From the NCBI GenBank assembly GCA_947627325.1, contig CANQVO010000003.1, positions 1 through 43,262 on the forward strand: a stretch of DNA of 43,262 nt, in the 5' to 3' direction. Both the position numbers and the translations under genes were made by a program. Source of the DNA: an uncultured Oscillospiraceae bacterium. Lineage in GTDB: Bacteria; Bacillota; Clostridia; Oscillospirales; Oscillospiraceae. Under the pieces are notes generated by a model. The model was not told the DNA's origin, ran no database searches, and was given only the letters and a program-made list of their open reading frames with translations. Shown piece after piece: positions 28,723-40,053 of the stretch; position 1 is the first letter of the stretch, and each line of letters starts with the position of its first letter.

Positions 28723-30075
28723 TCACAAAAGAGGCGATTCCCGCCGATCCAGCTGGCAGACCGTCTCCACATGGTGGGTACGGGGGAACATATCTACGGC
28801 CTCGGCGCGGGTGAGGGCGTAGGCGGGGGAGAGGGCCTTCACGTCCCGGGCCAGGGTGGCGGGGTCGCAGGAGACGTAGACGATCCGGGCGGGGGCCATG
28901 GCGGCCACCGCCTCCGCCGCCGCGGGGGAGAGGCCCTTTCGGGGCGGATCCACCACGATCACGTCCGGCCGGACCCCCTCCGCCGCCAGCTGGGCGGCGG
29001 CCTGGCCGGCGTCGCCCCGAAGGTAACGGGCGTTAGCCACCCCGTTCCGGGCGGCGTTCTCCCGGGCGTCCTCCACCGACGGAGCCACCGCCTCCACCCC
29101 GATGACCTCCTTGGCCCGGCGGGCCAGGGTGAGGCCGATGGTGCCGGTGCCGCAGTAGAGGTCCAGCAGGGTCTCCGCCCCCGTCAGACCGGCGCAGTCG
29201 GCGGCCAGGGCGTAGAGCGCCTCCGCCTGGGGGCGGTTCACCTGGAAGAAGGAGGGGACGGACAGGCGGAAGGACAGGCCCCCCAGGGTGTCCATCAGAT
29301 AGTCCCGGCCCCACAGGGTGCGGTAGGTATCCCCCAAGATCACGTTGGTCCGGGCGGTGTTCTCGTTGAGACTAATACCGATTAGCTTCGGCGAGACGGC
29401 CCGGAGGGCGGCCACCAGGGCGTCCTCCTGGGGAAGCGAACGACCGTTAGCCACCAGGCAGACCAGGATCTCCCCCTGGCTGTTGACCCGGAGGTAGAGG
29501 TGGCGGAGCAGGCCGGTGTGGGTGATCTCGTCATAGGCGGGGACGCGGTGGCGGCGCATCCAGTCCAGGACGGCGGCGCGGAGGGGGGCGCAGACGGCGG
29601 GGGTGAGGCGGCAGTCGTCCACGTCGATGACCCGGTGGGTGCGCTCCTGGAAGTAGCCGATGGCGGGGCCGGGGGCGGCGGGGAACTGGACCTTGTTGCG
29701 GTAGCGGTCGGGCTGGGCGGCGCCGTGGATGGGGACCGGGCCGGGGTCCGCGCCCCCCACCCGGGCCAGGGCGTCCCGGACCTTGCCGGCTTTGAAGGCC
29801 AGCTCCTCGGCGTAGTCCATGTGGCGGGTCTGACAGCCGCCGCACAGGCCGTAGTAGGGGCAGTTGGGCTTGACGCGGCGGGGGGAGGGGGTCAGGACCT
29901 CCTCCACATGGGCCCAGGCCGCCCGATGGCCCACGTGCTCGATACGCGCCCGGCAGGTCTCCCCGGCCAGAGCGCCCTTGACAAAGACCACCTGGCCGTC
30001 GATCCGGGCCACCCCCTGGCCCTCAGAGGCGTAGCCCTGGACGGCGACGGTATGGACCTGCTGTTCCGCCAGCAC
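28723..30075 (-). CDS. rlmD: 23S rRNA (uracil-C5)-methyltransferase, RlmD/RumA type
   Basis: 450 residues. Methylates a uracil C5 of 23S rRNA (the RlmCD/RlmD class). An N-terminal TRAM domain (VAVQGYASEGQGVARIDGQVVFVKGAL) is followed by the [4Fe-4S] cysteines C72, C78 and C81 (CPYYGLCGGC) and one near residue 155. Then comes the SAM-dependent methylase: FFQVNRPQAEAL, LDLYCGTGTIGLTLA, VVDPPRKGL and the nucleophile in VSCDPATLARD. GTG 30075 is chosen because AAAGGAGG is 8 bp upstream and the predicted transcription start (about 30105) leaves no room for longer versions. Three intragenic 16-bp palindromes lie in this gene. In Firmicutes such enzymes can modify U747 and U1939; the target is not resolved here. 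Confidence 0.93.
   Translation of the reverse strand: MLAEQQVHTVAVQGYASEGQGVARIDGQVVFVKGALAGETCRARIEHVGHRAAWAHVEEVLTPSPRRVKPNCPYYGLCGGCQTRHMDYAEELAFKAGKVRDALARVGGADPGPVPIHGAAQPDRYRNKVQFPAAPGPAIGYFQERTHRVIDVDDCRLTPAVCAPLRAAVLDWMRRHRVPAYDEITHTGLLRHLYLRVNSQGEILVCLVANGRSLPQEDALVAALRAVSPKLIGISLNENTARTNVILGDTYRTLWGRDYLMDTLGGLSFRLSVPSFFQVNRPQAEALYALAADCAGLTGAETLLDLYCGTGTIGLTLARRAKEVIGVEAVAPSVEDARENAARNGVANARYLRGDAGQAAAQLAAEGVRPDVIVVDPPRKGLSPAAAEAVAAMAPARIVYVSCDPATLARDVKALSPAYALTRAEAVDMFPRTHHVETVCQLDRRESPLL
29022..29037. repeat. GCTAA-N6-TTAGC palindrome copy 8 (in rlmD)
   Basis: GGTAA-CGGGCG-TTAGC, one mismatch. Minus-strand codons GCT AAC GCC CGT TAC, a third codon phase relative to other copies. 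Confidence 0.75.
29371..29386. repeat. GCTAA-N6-TTAGC palindrome copy 9 (in rlmD)
   Basis: ACTAA-TACCGA-TTAGC, one mismatch. Minus-strand codons CTA ATC GGT ATT AGT. Confidence 0.75.
29436..29451. repeat. GCTAA-N6-TTAGC palindrome copy 10 (in rlmD)
   Basis: GCGAA-CGACCG-TTAGC, one mismatch, only 65 bp from copy 9. Minus-strand codons GCT AAC GGT CGT TCG. Confidence 0.7.
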
Positions 30076-30110
30076 GGCCCCCACCTCCTTTGTCCCCATG
30101 GTATACCCCC

Positions 30111-30139
30111 ATTGTAGCACAAGGGGAAAGGGGGCGCAA
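30111..30139 (-). promoter_or_regulatory. rlmD promoter
   Basis: On the minus strand TTGCGC (complement of 30134-30139), a 17-bp spacer and TACAAT (complement of 30111-30116). Confidence 0.72.
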
Positions 30140-30166
30140 GGCGGCGGAGAAGTTTACAAAAAAGCC

Positions 30167-30195
30167 TTTTCTATTTCTAAGAAGTGTGGTACAAT
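30167..30195 (+). promoter_or_regulatory. Probable secA promoter
   Basis: TACAAT at 30190-30195 with a weak -35 (TTTTCT 30167-30172) 17 bp upstream, 46 bp before secA, in the AT-rich divergent gap with rlmD. Confidence 0.55.
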
Positions 30196-30240
30196 ACAGC
30201 GTTACACTGGATAACTCTGTGGAAAGACAGGTGAGACCCT

Positions 30241-32997
<2,757 letters not shown>

Positions 32998-33035
32998 TCC
33001 CCTAGGGAGAGCGCCCGCCAGATCAGGAGGCCGCC

Positions 33036-33836
33036 GTGATCGCCAAGCGTGTGGAACAGCTGGAATACCTGTCCTCCCCTCTCCTGGACACCCCCCACGG
33101 GTTTTCCACCCGGCTGGGCGGCGTGTCGGAGGGGGAATTGGCGAGCCTGAATTTGGGCTGTCACCGGGGGGACAGGCCGGAAAACCTCCGGGAGAACTAC
33201 CGCCGGTTCTGCGCCGCCATCGGGGCGGACCCGGCATCCCTGGTGATGACCCGCCAGGTCCACGGCGCGGCCGTCCGGGCGGTGGGGCGGGCGGACGTGA
33301 AGGGCGACCTTCTGGACCCCGTCCCCTTTGAGGCGGACGGGCTGACCACCGACGTGCCCGGGGTGGCCCTGTTCATCTTCTCCGCCGACTGCGTCCCCAT
33401 CCTGTTTTTCGACCCGGCGGCCCGGGCCGTGGGGGCCTGCCACGCCGGGTGGCGGGGCACCGCCGGGGCCATCGCCCGGGCCACGGTGACAGCCATGGCG
33501 GCGCGCTACGGCTGTCGGCCGTCGGATATCCGGGCGGCCATCGGCCCCGCCATCGGCCCGTGCTGTTTTGAGACGGACGAGGACGTGCCCCAGGCCATGG
33601 AGGCCGCCCTGGGGCCCCTGGCCCGGCCCCACATGGCCCGGGCGGGGGAGAAGTGGCACGTGGATCTGAAGGCCATCAACCGGGCGATCCTGCTGGAGGC
33701 CGGACTGGCCCCGGAGCACATCGACGTGAGCGACGCGTGTACCTGCTGTGAGCACGAGCGGTTCTGGTCCCACCGATACACCGGCGGGCGCCGGGGCAGC
33801 CAGGCGGCGGCGGTACTGCTGGAGGGCGGGCGATGA
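33036..33836 (+). CDS. pgeF: Purine nucleoside phosphorylase / laccase-domain protein (YfiH type)
   Basis: 266 residues. Family with Zn-dependent purine nucleoside phosphorylase and adenosine deaminase activity, formerly called polyphenol oxidase. The ligands are in QVHGAAV (His), FSADCVPI (Cys) and GACHAGWRGT (His), plus the N-terminal TRLGGVSEGE segment. The GTG at 33036 has a perfect AGGAGG 6 bp upstream. The stop overlaps the next start (ATGA). In the secA-to-purL run it links nucleoside salvage to de novo purine synthesis; no direct functional tie to secA is known. Confidence 0.93.
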   Translation: MIAKRVEQLEYLSSPLLDTPHGFSTRLGGVSEGELASLNLGCHRGDRPENLRENYRRFCAAIGADPASLVMTRQVHGAAVRAVGRADVKGDLLDPVPFEADGLTTDVPGVALFIFSADCVPILFFDPAARAVGACHAGWRGTAGAIARATVTAMAARYGCRPSDIRAAIGPAIGPCCFETDEDVPQAMEAALGPLARPHMARAGEKWHVDLKAINRAILLEAGLAPEHIDVSDACTCCEHERFWSHRYTGGRRGSQAAAVLLEGGR

Positions 33837-35350
33837 GAAAGACGCTGATCTGCCTGGCCCTGGCGGGCTGTCTGGCCCTGACGGGGTGCGGCGGGGCCCG
33901 GGAGGAGGCCGCCCCCTCTCCTTCCCCCGCCCCCGGCCAGACTGACCCCCTGCCCCTGCGGCCCGCCCAGGCCTTTGCCCTGCCGGTGGACCCGGCGGGG
34001 GGCTGGGACCCCTATGGGGGCAGTAAGAGCGGCAACATGGCCCTGGCCGGTCTGGTGTACGAAGGGCTGTTTGAGCTGGACCGGGCTTTTCAATACCACC
34101 CCCTGCTGGCCACCGGGGCCAGCGTGTCCGAAGACGGGCTTGTCTGGACGGTGCGGCTCCGGGGCGGGGTGACCTTCTCCAACGGCCGCGCCCTGGACGC
34201 CCAGACCGCCCTGGCGGCGGTGGAGGCCGCCCGGGGGGACAAGAGCGTCTACGCCGCCCGCCTGGCGGGGGTGAAGGGGGTGAGCGCCCAGGGGGAGGAC
34301 GCCCTGGCCTTCACGCTCTCCGCCCCCAACGCCCGCTTCCCGGCCCTGCTGGACTTCCCCATCGCCCTGGCGGAGGGGGAGGCGGTGTGGGGCACGGGGC
34401 CCTACGTGCCGGAGGAGGGCCGCCTGACCGCCCGGAGCGGCTGGTGGCGGGGGCTCAGCCTGCCCCTGGACCAGATCCCCCTGGCCGAGGTCAGCGACGC
34501 CGGCGCGCTGATGGCCGCCTTTAACGCGGGGCTCGTCTCCCTGGCCGCCGCCGACCCCACCGGGGCGGACGCCCTGGGCTACACCGGCGCCTGCCAGAGC
34601 TGGGAGTACCCCACCTCCGGGCTCTTGTACCTGGGCTTTCAGTGTACCCGGGGCCCCTGCCGGAGCGCCCCGTTCCGCCGCCTGGTGAGCCAGGCCGTCG
34701 ACCGGGAGGACCTGGTGAGCCGGGTGCTCAGCGGCCACGCCGTCCCCGCCACCCTCCCCGCCCCCGCCGACAGCGGCCTCTACGCCCCCGGGACCGCCCA
34801 GACCCTGGCCCTGGACCAGGCCGCCGCGACCCAGGCCCTGGACCAGCTGGGCTACCCCCTGGCCGAGGACGGCCTTCGCCGGGACGGGCGGCACGATCTG
34901 CGGCTGACGCTGGTGGTGAACTCGGACAACGTGTACAAGGCCCAGCTGGCCCAGTCCATCGCCGACAGCCTGGGGCGGCTGGGGGTGACGGTGGAGGTGA
35001 AGACCCTGGCCTGGGAGGAGTACCGGCGGGCCCTGGAGCGGGGGGAGTTCGACCTCTACCTGGCGGAGTGCCGCCTGACGGGGGACCTGGACCCCAGCCC
35101 CTTCCTCACCCCGGGCAGCGGGCTCTACTACGGCGGCTTCTCCGACGAGGCGCTGACCCAGGCCCTGGCTGCCGCCCGGCAGACGGGGACGTGGGAGGAG
35201 TTCTACGAGCAGTGGGCCCAAACGGCGCCCCTGGCCGTCCTCTGCTTCAAAAACGCCCAGCTTCTCACCTGGTGGGGCCAGGTGGAGGGGGCGGAGCCCA
35301 CCCAGGGGAACCTTTTTTACCACCTGGAAAACTGGCGTATCAACCATTGA
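33833..35350 (+). CDS. ABC-transporter substrate-binding lipoprotein (family 5)
   Basis: 505 residues. A lipoprotein signal peptide (MRKTLICLALAGCLALTGC-G, Cys20) precedes a family-5 (peptide/nickel) solute-binding fold: NMALAGLVYEGLFELD, the VRLRGGVTFSNGRALDA block, LLYLGFQCTRGPC, FRRLVSQAVDREDLV and LVVNSDNVYKAQLAQSIADSL. It lacks its own permease and ATPase genes in the window, so it is an orphan binding protein that must use a distant transporter or act as a sensor. It is translationally coupled to pgeF by ATGA overlap and is 34 bp before purL. The substrate is unknown; the neighbours suggest a nucleobase or nucleoside, an inference. Confidence 0.88.
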   Translation: MRKTLICLALAGCLALTGCGGAREEAAPSPSPAPGQTDPLPLRPAQAFALPVDPAGGWDPYGGSKSGNMALAGLVYEGLFELDRAFQYHPLLATGASVSEDGLVWTVRLRGGVTFSNGRALDAQTALAAVEAARGDKSVYAARLAGVKGVSAQGEDALAFTLSAPNARFPALLDFPIALAEGEAVWGTGPYVPEEGRLTARSGWWRGLSLPLDQIPLAEVSDAGALMAAFNAGLVSLAAADPTGADALGYTGACQSWEYPTSGLLYLGFQCTRGPCRSAPFRRLVSQAVDREDLVSRVLSGHAVPATLPAPADSGLYAPGTAQTLALDQAAATQALDQLGYPLAEDGLRRDGRHDLRLTLVVNSDNVYKAQLAQSIADSLGRLGVTVEVKTLAWEEYRRALERGEFDLYLAECRLTGDLDPSPFLTPGSGLYYGGFSDEALTQALAAARQTGTWEEFYEQWAQTAPLAVLCFKNAQLLTWWGQVEGAEPTQGNLFYHLENWRINH

Positions 35351-35384
35351 GTCCGCCTGCGCGCGGGGCAAGGAGAGAGAAACT

Positions 35385-38300
35385 ATGGTATTTCGCTGTT
35401 ATGTGGAGAAAAAACCGGGCTTCGACGTGGAGGCCCAGGCCCTGTGCCGGGACCTGGCCCAACAGCTGGGGCTGGCGGGCCTGACCGGGGTGCGGGCGCT
35501 GAAGCGCTACGACGTGGAGGGCCTGAACCGGGAGGACTTTGAGCGGGCCAAGGCCATCGTCTTCGCCGAGCCCCAGGTGGACACGGTCTACGACGAGGAC
35601 CTGCCCCCGGAGGGGGGACCGGCGGAGGTGGTGCCCATCGAGGCCCTCCCCGGCCAGTTCGACCAGCGGGCGGACTCCGCCTGTCAGTGCGTTCAGATGC
35701 TCACCGGCGGGGAGCGCCCCCTGGTGCGCTGCGCGGACGTGTACATCCTCCAAGGGACGTTGACCCCGGCGCAGGTGGAGGCGGTGTGGGGCTATCTGCT
35801 CAACCCGGTGGAGTGCCGCCGGGCCTCCCTGGACAAGCCCGCCACCCTGGCCCAGACCTACCCCGAGCCCCCCGACGTGCCCACGGTGGCGGGCTTTCGG
35901 GACAAGAGCGGGGCAGAGCTGGCGGCCCTTTTGAAGGATATGGGCCTTGCCATGGACCTGGAGGACCTGAAATTCCTCCAGAGTTACTTCCAGGAGGAGG
36001 GCCGGGACCCCACCGTCACCGAGATCCGGGTGGTAGACACCTACTGGTCCGACCACTGCCGCCACACCACCTTCTCCACCCACCTGGAGGGCGTGGATAT
36101 CGCCGACCCGGCGGTGCGGGAGGCCTATGAGCGGTACCTGGCCGCCCGGGAGGAGGTCTACGGCCCGGAGAAGGCCGCCGCCCGGCCTCAGACGCTGATG
36201 GATATCGCCACCATCGCCGCCAAGGCGCTGAAAAAGCGGGGTTTGCTCCCGGAGCTGGACGAGAGCGAGGAGATCAACGCCTGCTCCATCCAGGTCTCCG
36301 CCCCGGTGGACGGGGCGGAGGAACCCTGGCTTTTGATGTTCAAAAATGAGACGCACAACCACCCCACCGAGATCGAGCCCTTCGGTGGGGCGGCCACCTG
36401 CATCGGCGGGTGCATCCGGGACCCCCTGTCCGGCCGGGCGTATGTCCACCAGGCCATGCGGGTCACCGGCTGCGGCGACCCCCGGACCCCCATCGGCGAG
36501 ACCCTGCCCGGCAAGCTGCCCCAGCGCAAGCTGTGCCAGACGGCGGCGGCGGGCTATTCCAGCTACGGCAACCAGATCGGCCTGGCCACCGGGCTGGTGG
36601 ACGAGCTGTACCACCCCGGCTACATCGCCAAGCACCTGGAGTGCGGCGTGGTGGTGGGGGCGGCCCCGGCGGCCAACGTCCGCCGGGAGCGGCCCGCGCC
36701 GGGGGACGTGGTCATCCTGCTGGGGGGCCGCACCGGCCGGGACGGCATCGGCGGGGCCACCGGCTCCAGCAAGAGCCACGACCTCAAGAGCCTGGACACC
36801 ATGGCCTCCGAGGTGCAGAAGGGCAACGCCCCGGAGGAGCGGAAGATCCAGCGGCTGTTCCGGGACGGCCAGGTGACCCGGCTCATCAAGCGGTGCAACG
36901 ACTTCGGCGCGGGAGGCGTCTCCGTCGCCATCGGCGAGCTGGCCGACGGGCTGAAGATCGACCTGGACGCGGTGCGGAAGAAATACGACGGCCTGGACGG
37001 CACGGAGCTGGCTATCTCCGAGAGCCAGGAGCGCATGGCGGTGGTGGTGGCCCCCCAGGACGAGGCGGCCTTCATCGCCGCGGCGGAGCGGGAGAATCTG
37101 GAGGCGTACCGGGTGGCGGTGGTCACCGAAACGCCCCGGATGGTGATGACCTGGCGGGGCAGGACGGTGGCCGACCTGTCCCGGGCCTTTTTGAACACCA
37201 ACGGGGCGGTGAAGACCGCCAAAGTCCGGGTGGAGGCGGCGGACAGGGCGGGCCTGGAGGCCCCGCTGTTCCGCGATCTGCGGGAGATGGCGGGGAGCCT
37301 GAAGTGCGCCTCCCGCCGGGGCCTGGCGGAGCGGTTCGACTCCACCATCGGGGCGGCCAGCGTGCTGGCCCCCTTCGGCGGGGCCACCCAGCGCACCCCC
37401 CAGCAGACCATGGCCGCCCTGTTCCCGGTGGAGCCGGGACGGGAGACGGACCAGGCCAGCGTCATGGCCTACGGCTGTGACCCGGACGCGCTGTCCGCGG
37501 ACCCCTACGCCGGGGCCCACAGCGCCGTGGTCACCTCCATCGCCAAGCTGGTGGCCGCCGGGGCGGACTACAAGGACGTATACCTCACCCTCCAGGAGTT
37601 CTTCGAGAAGCTCCGGGACGACCCGGCCCGGTGGGGCAAGCCCTTCGCCGCCCTGCTGGGGGCGCTGACCGCCCAGCTGGGGCTGGGGCGGGCCGCCATC
37701 GGGGGGAAGGACTCCATGTCCGGGTCCTTCCTGGACCTGGACGTGCCCCCCACCCTCCTCTCCTTCGCCATCGCCCCCATCCGGGCCGGGGCGGTGATCT
37801 CCAACGAGTTCAAAGCGCCGGGGCACCCGGTGTATTGTTTCGCCGCCCACGACGATCAGGGGCGGAAGGACCAGTGGGAGCGGTTCCACGACCTGTGCCG
37901 CAAAGGGGTGGTAAAGGCCGCCTGGGCGGTGGAGCGGGGCCTGGCCGAGGGCGTGATGAAGATGTCCTTCGGCAACCGGGTGGGTTTCCGGGCCGAGGGG
38001 GATGGGGACATTTCCTGGTACGCCCCCTGCCCCGGGACGCTCCTGGCGGAGCTGAGCGAAGAGGTGGATCTGCCCGGCGTGGAGCGCCTGGGCGTGACCA
38101 CCGCCGAGGCGGCGATCGACCTGGGGGGCGAGCGGGCCGAGATAGACGAGCTGCTGGCCCTGAACGAGGGGGTCTTGGAGGATATCTACCCCAACCGGGC
38201 GGGGGAGCGCCAGACGGTGGCGCCCATCTCCTGGGACAGGCCCAGCCCCCTGGTGGCCAAGCACAAGACGGCCCGGCCCCGGGCGGTCATCCCCGTCTTC

Positions 38301-39071
38301 CCCGGCACCAACTGCGAGCTGGACACCGCCCGGGCCTGCCTCCGGGCGGGGATCGAGCCGGAGGTGCTGGTGGTCCGCAACGGCTCGGCCTCCGCGCTGG
38401 CCCAGTCGGTGGAGGCTCTGGCTAAGAGCATCGGGCAAAGCCAGATGGTCATTCTCCCCGGCGGCTTCTCCGGCGGGGACGAGCCCGACGGCTCGGCCAA
38501 GTTCATCTGCTCCCTGTTGCGAAACGCCGCCGTCACCGACGCGGTCCACGACCTCTTGAAGCGCCGGGACGGGCTGATGCTGGGCATCTGCAACGGCTTC
38601 CAGGCCCTCATCAAGCTGGGCCTGGTCCCCTTTGGGGAGATCCGGGACACCGACGAGACCTGCCCCACCCTCACCTTTAATTTGATCGGCCGGCACCAGA
38701 GCCGGTATGTCACCACCCGGGTCTGCTCGGTGAACTCCCCCTGGATGGCGAAGAGCCGGGTGGGGGACCTGCACACTGTGGCGATCTCCCACGGGGAGGG
38801 GCGGTTCGTCTGCACCCCGGAGACGCTGGCTACCCTCACCGCCGGAGGCCAGGTGGCCACCCAGTACGTGGACGCCCAGGGGCGGCCCTCCATGGATATC
38901 GAGGCCAACCCCAACGGCTCGGTGGCCGCCATCGAGGGGATCTTCTCCCCCGACGGCCGGGTGTTCGGCAAGATGGGCCACTCCGAGCGGCGGGGGCCCT
39001 GGGTGGGCCGGAACATCGCCGGGGAGAAGGACCAGAAGCTGTTCGAGGCCGGGGCGGAGTACTTCCGCTAA
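35385..39071 (+). CDS. purL: Phosphoribosylformylglycinamidine synthase, single-chain
   Basis: 1228 residues. Fourth step of purine synthesis: FGAR + Gln + ATP to FGAM. The N-terminal PurS-like region (VFRCYVEKKPGFDVEAQAL) is followed by two AIRS-type ATP-binding halves (DTYWSDHCRHTTF, FKNETHNHPTEIEPFGGAATC, IGGKDSMSG). The C-terminal glutaminase has Cys1069 in GICNGFQ and His1136 in SHGEGRF. It is the clostridial large single-polypeptide form, in contrast to the split purS-purQ-purL of Bacillus. AAGGAGAGAG precedes the ATG. No purine riboswitch is seen in the 34-bp gap, so control must come from the upstream operon promoter. Confidence 0.97.
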   Translation: MVFRCYVEKKPGFDVEAQALCRDLAQQLGLAGLTGVRALKRYDVEGLNREDFERAKAIVFAEPQVDTVYDEDLPPEGGPAEVVPIEALPGQFDQRADSACQCVQMLTGGERPLVRCADVYILQGTLTPAQVEAVWGYLLNPVECRRASLDKPATLAQTYPEPPDVPTVAGFRDKSGAELAALLKDMGLAMDLEDLKFLQSYFQEEGRDPTVTEIRVVDTYWSDHCRHTTFSTHLEGVDIADPAVREAYERYLAAREEVYGPEKAAARPQTLMDIATIAAKALKKRGLLPELDESEEINACSIQVSAPVDGAEEPWLLMFKNETHNHPTEIEPFGGAATCIGGCIRDPLSGRAYVHQAMRVTGCGDPRTPIGETLPGKLPQRKLCQTAAAGYSSYGNQIGLATGLVDELYHPGYIAKHLECGVVVGAAPAANVRRERPAPGDVVILLGGRTGRDGIGGATGSSKSHDLKSLDTMASEVQKGNAPEERKIQRLFRDGQVTRLIKRCNDFGAGGVSVAIGELADGLKIDLDAVRKKYDGLDGTELAISESQERMAVVVAPQDEAAFIAAAERENLEAYRVAVVTETPRMVMTWRGRTVADLSRAFLNTNGAVKTAKVRVEAADRAGLEAPLFRDLREMAGSLKCASRRGLAERFDSTIGAASVLAPFGGATQRTPQQTMAALFPVEPGRETDQASVMAYGCDPDALSADPYAGAHSAVVTSIAKLVAAGADYKDVYLTLQEFFEKLRDDPARWGKPFAALLGALTAQLGLGRAAIGGKDSMSGSFLDLDVPPTLLSFAIAPIRAGAVISNEFKAPGHPVYCFAAHDDQGRKDQWERFHDLCRKGVVKAAWAVERGLAEGVMKMSFGNRVGFRAEGDGDISWYAPCPGTLLAELSEEVDLPGVERLGVTTAEAAIDLGGERAEIDELLALNEGVLEDIYPNRAGERQTVAPISWDRPSPLVAKHKTARPRAVIPVFPGTNCELDTARACLRAGIEPEVLVVRNGSASALAQSVEALAKSIGQSQMVILPGGFSGGDEPDGSAKFICSLLRNAAVTDAVHDLLKRRDGLMLGICNGFQALIKLGLVPFGEIRDTDETCPTLTFNLIGRHQSRYVTTRVCSVNSPWMAKSRVGDLHTVAISHGEGRFVCTPETLATLTAGGQVATQYVDAQGRPSMDIEANPNGSVAAIEGIFSPDGRVFGKMGHSERRGPWVGRNIAGEKDQKLFEAGAEYFR

Positions 39072-39110
39072 ACCGCCCAAAACAGAGAGAAAACCGGGGG
39101 AAAGGGCCCA

Positions 39111-39791
39111 ATGAGGTATAAAACCGTCCTCTTTGACGGGGACAACACCCTGTTCGACTTTGACGCCGCCGAGGCGAAGGCCATCTGCCGCACCATGGCC
39201 GACCGGGGGCTGGAGCCCACGCCGGAGCGGGCGGCCCTCTACGCCCGGATCAACCGGGCGCTGTGGGACGCCCTCTACCGGGGCGAGGTGACCCGGGACT
39301 TCCTGGTGGTGGAGCGGTTCCGCCGCCTGGGGGCCGCCCTGGGGTGGTCCGGCGACCCGGCGGCCTGGAACCGGGCGTATGAGGCCGCGCTGGGGGACTG
39401 CGGGGACCTGATCCCCGGGGCGCTGGCGGTTTTGGAGCGGCTCAGGCCCCACTGCGTCATCGGCCTTGTGACCAACGGCCTGAAGGCGACCCAGCGCCGC
39501 CGCCTGGGCAACAGCTCCCTCACCCCCTACCTGGACGGGGTGTTCATCTCCCAGGAGCTGGGGGTGAACAAGCCGGAGGCCGCCTTCTTCCAGACCGCCA
39601 TGGCCGCCCTGGGGGCGGACCCCGCCGCCACCGTGGTGGTGGGGGACGACCTGCTCAGCGACATTCAAGGGGCGGTGAACGCCGGGCTGGACAGCATCTG
39701 GTACGCCCCCAAGGGCGGCTCCAGCCCCCTGCCTACCTATCAGGTGCGGGCTCTGGAGGAGATCCCGGCCCTGGTGCTGGGGGAAAATTGA
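39111..39791 (+). CDS. yjjG: HAD-family noncanonical pyrimidine nucleotidase YjjG
   Basis: 226 residues. HAD phosphatase: motif I FDGDNTLFDF (the usual DxD appears as DGDNT), cap domain, motif II LVTNGL, motif III Lys in GVNKPEAAFF, motif IV VVVGDDLLSDIQGA. The length and FVxNGLKATQRRRL block fit YjjG, which dephosphorylates noncanonical pyrimidine nucleotides. The start ATG 39111 follows GGGGGAAAGGG. It is the last gene of the secA-purL run and ends before a strong terminator. Confidence 0.92.
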   Translation: MRYKTVLFDGDNTLFDFDAAEAKAICRTMADRGLEPTPERAALYARINRALWDALYRGEVTRDFLVVERFRRLGAALGWSGDPAAWNRAYEAALGDCGDLIPGALAVLERLRPHCVIGLVTNGLKATQRRRLGNSSLTPYLDGVFISQELGVNKPEAAFFQTAMAALGADPAATVVVGDDLLSDIQGAVNAGLDSIWYAPKGGSSPLPTYQVRALEEIPALVLGEN

Positions 39792-39806
39792 ACATTTTTT
39801 TCGCAG

Positions 39807-39852
39807 ACAGGGGTCCCCGCCGCGCCATAGCGCGGCGGGGACCCCTGTTTTT
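39807..39852 (+). terminator. Strong terminator after yjjG
   Basis: A 19-bp perfect stem (39807-39825 with 39830-39848, ACAGGGGTCCCCGCCGCGC) and a CATA loop end in TTTTT. Confidence 0.95.
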
Positions 39853-40003
39853 CGCCCCGGCACATTTTTGGAATGAATTTTCAAAAAATACAGAAAATTC
39901 CAGGAAAAGGATACATTTTGAAAGTCCTGGCCGGCGGGGCAGACGGGGCGTTACGGGCGGTGAGACAAAAATTTTGCGCCGCCGAACAAAAAAATTGGGC
40001 AAA

Positions 40004-40047
40004 AAGCCCAAAAAGGGCTTGCAATTTCCCCAGCGTTGTGCCATAAT
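40004..40047 (+). promoter_or_regulatory. Promoter of the RCC1 protein gene with overlapping palindrome
   Basis: TTGCAA (40019-40024), a 17-bp spacer and CATAAT (40042-40047). The -35 is overlapped on its left by AAGCCC-AAAAA-GGGCTT (40004-40020), a perfect inverted repeat. It may be an operator. The 39,850-40,000 stretch before it is AT-rich and without a gene. Confidence 0.6.
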
Positions 40048-40053
40048 GTGTAC

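Noticed and set aside
25565-28822. 1085-aa plus-strand frame across the EAL, small membrane and AIM24 genes
   Set aside because: It spans three minus-strand genes with known domains and their promoters and has no sensible start or composition.
35350-35384. Purine riboswitch ahead of purL
   Set aside because: Only 34 bp between the genes with a ribosome binding site; too short and without the aptamer pattern.
35340-39884. 1514-aa open frame on the minus strand opposite purL and yjjG
   Set aside because: Its protein is Gly/Pro/His/Arg-rich antisense composition with no recognisable fold, while the plus strand encodes intact PurL and YjjG. It is a shadow of high third-position GC.
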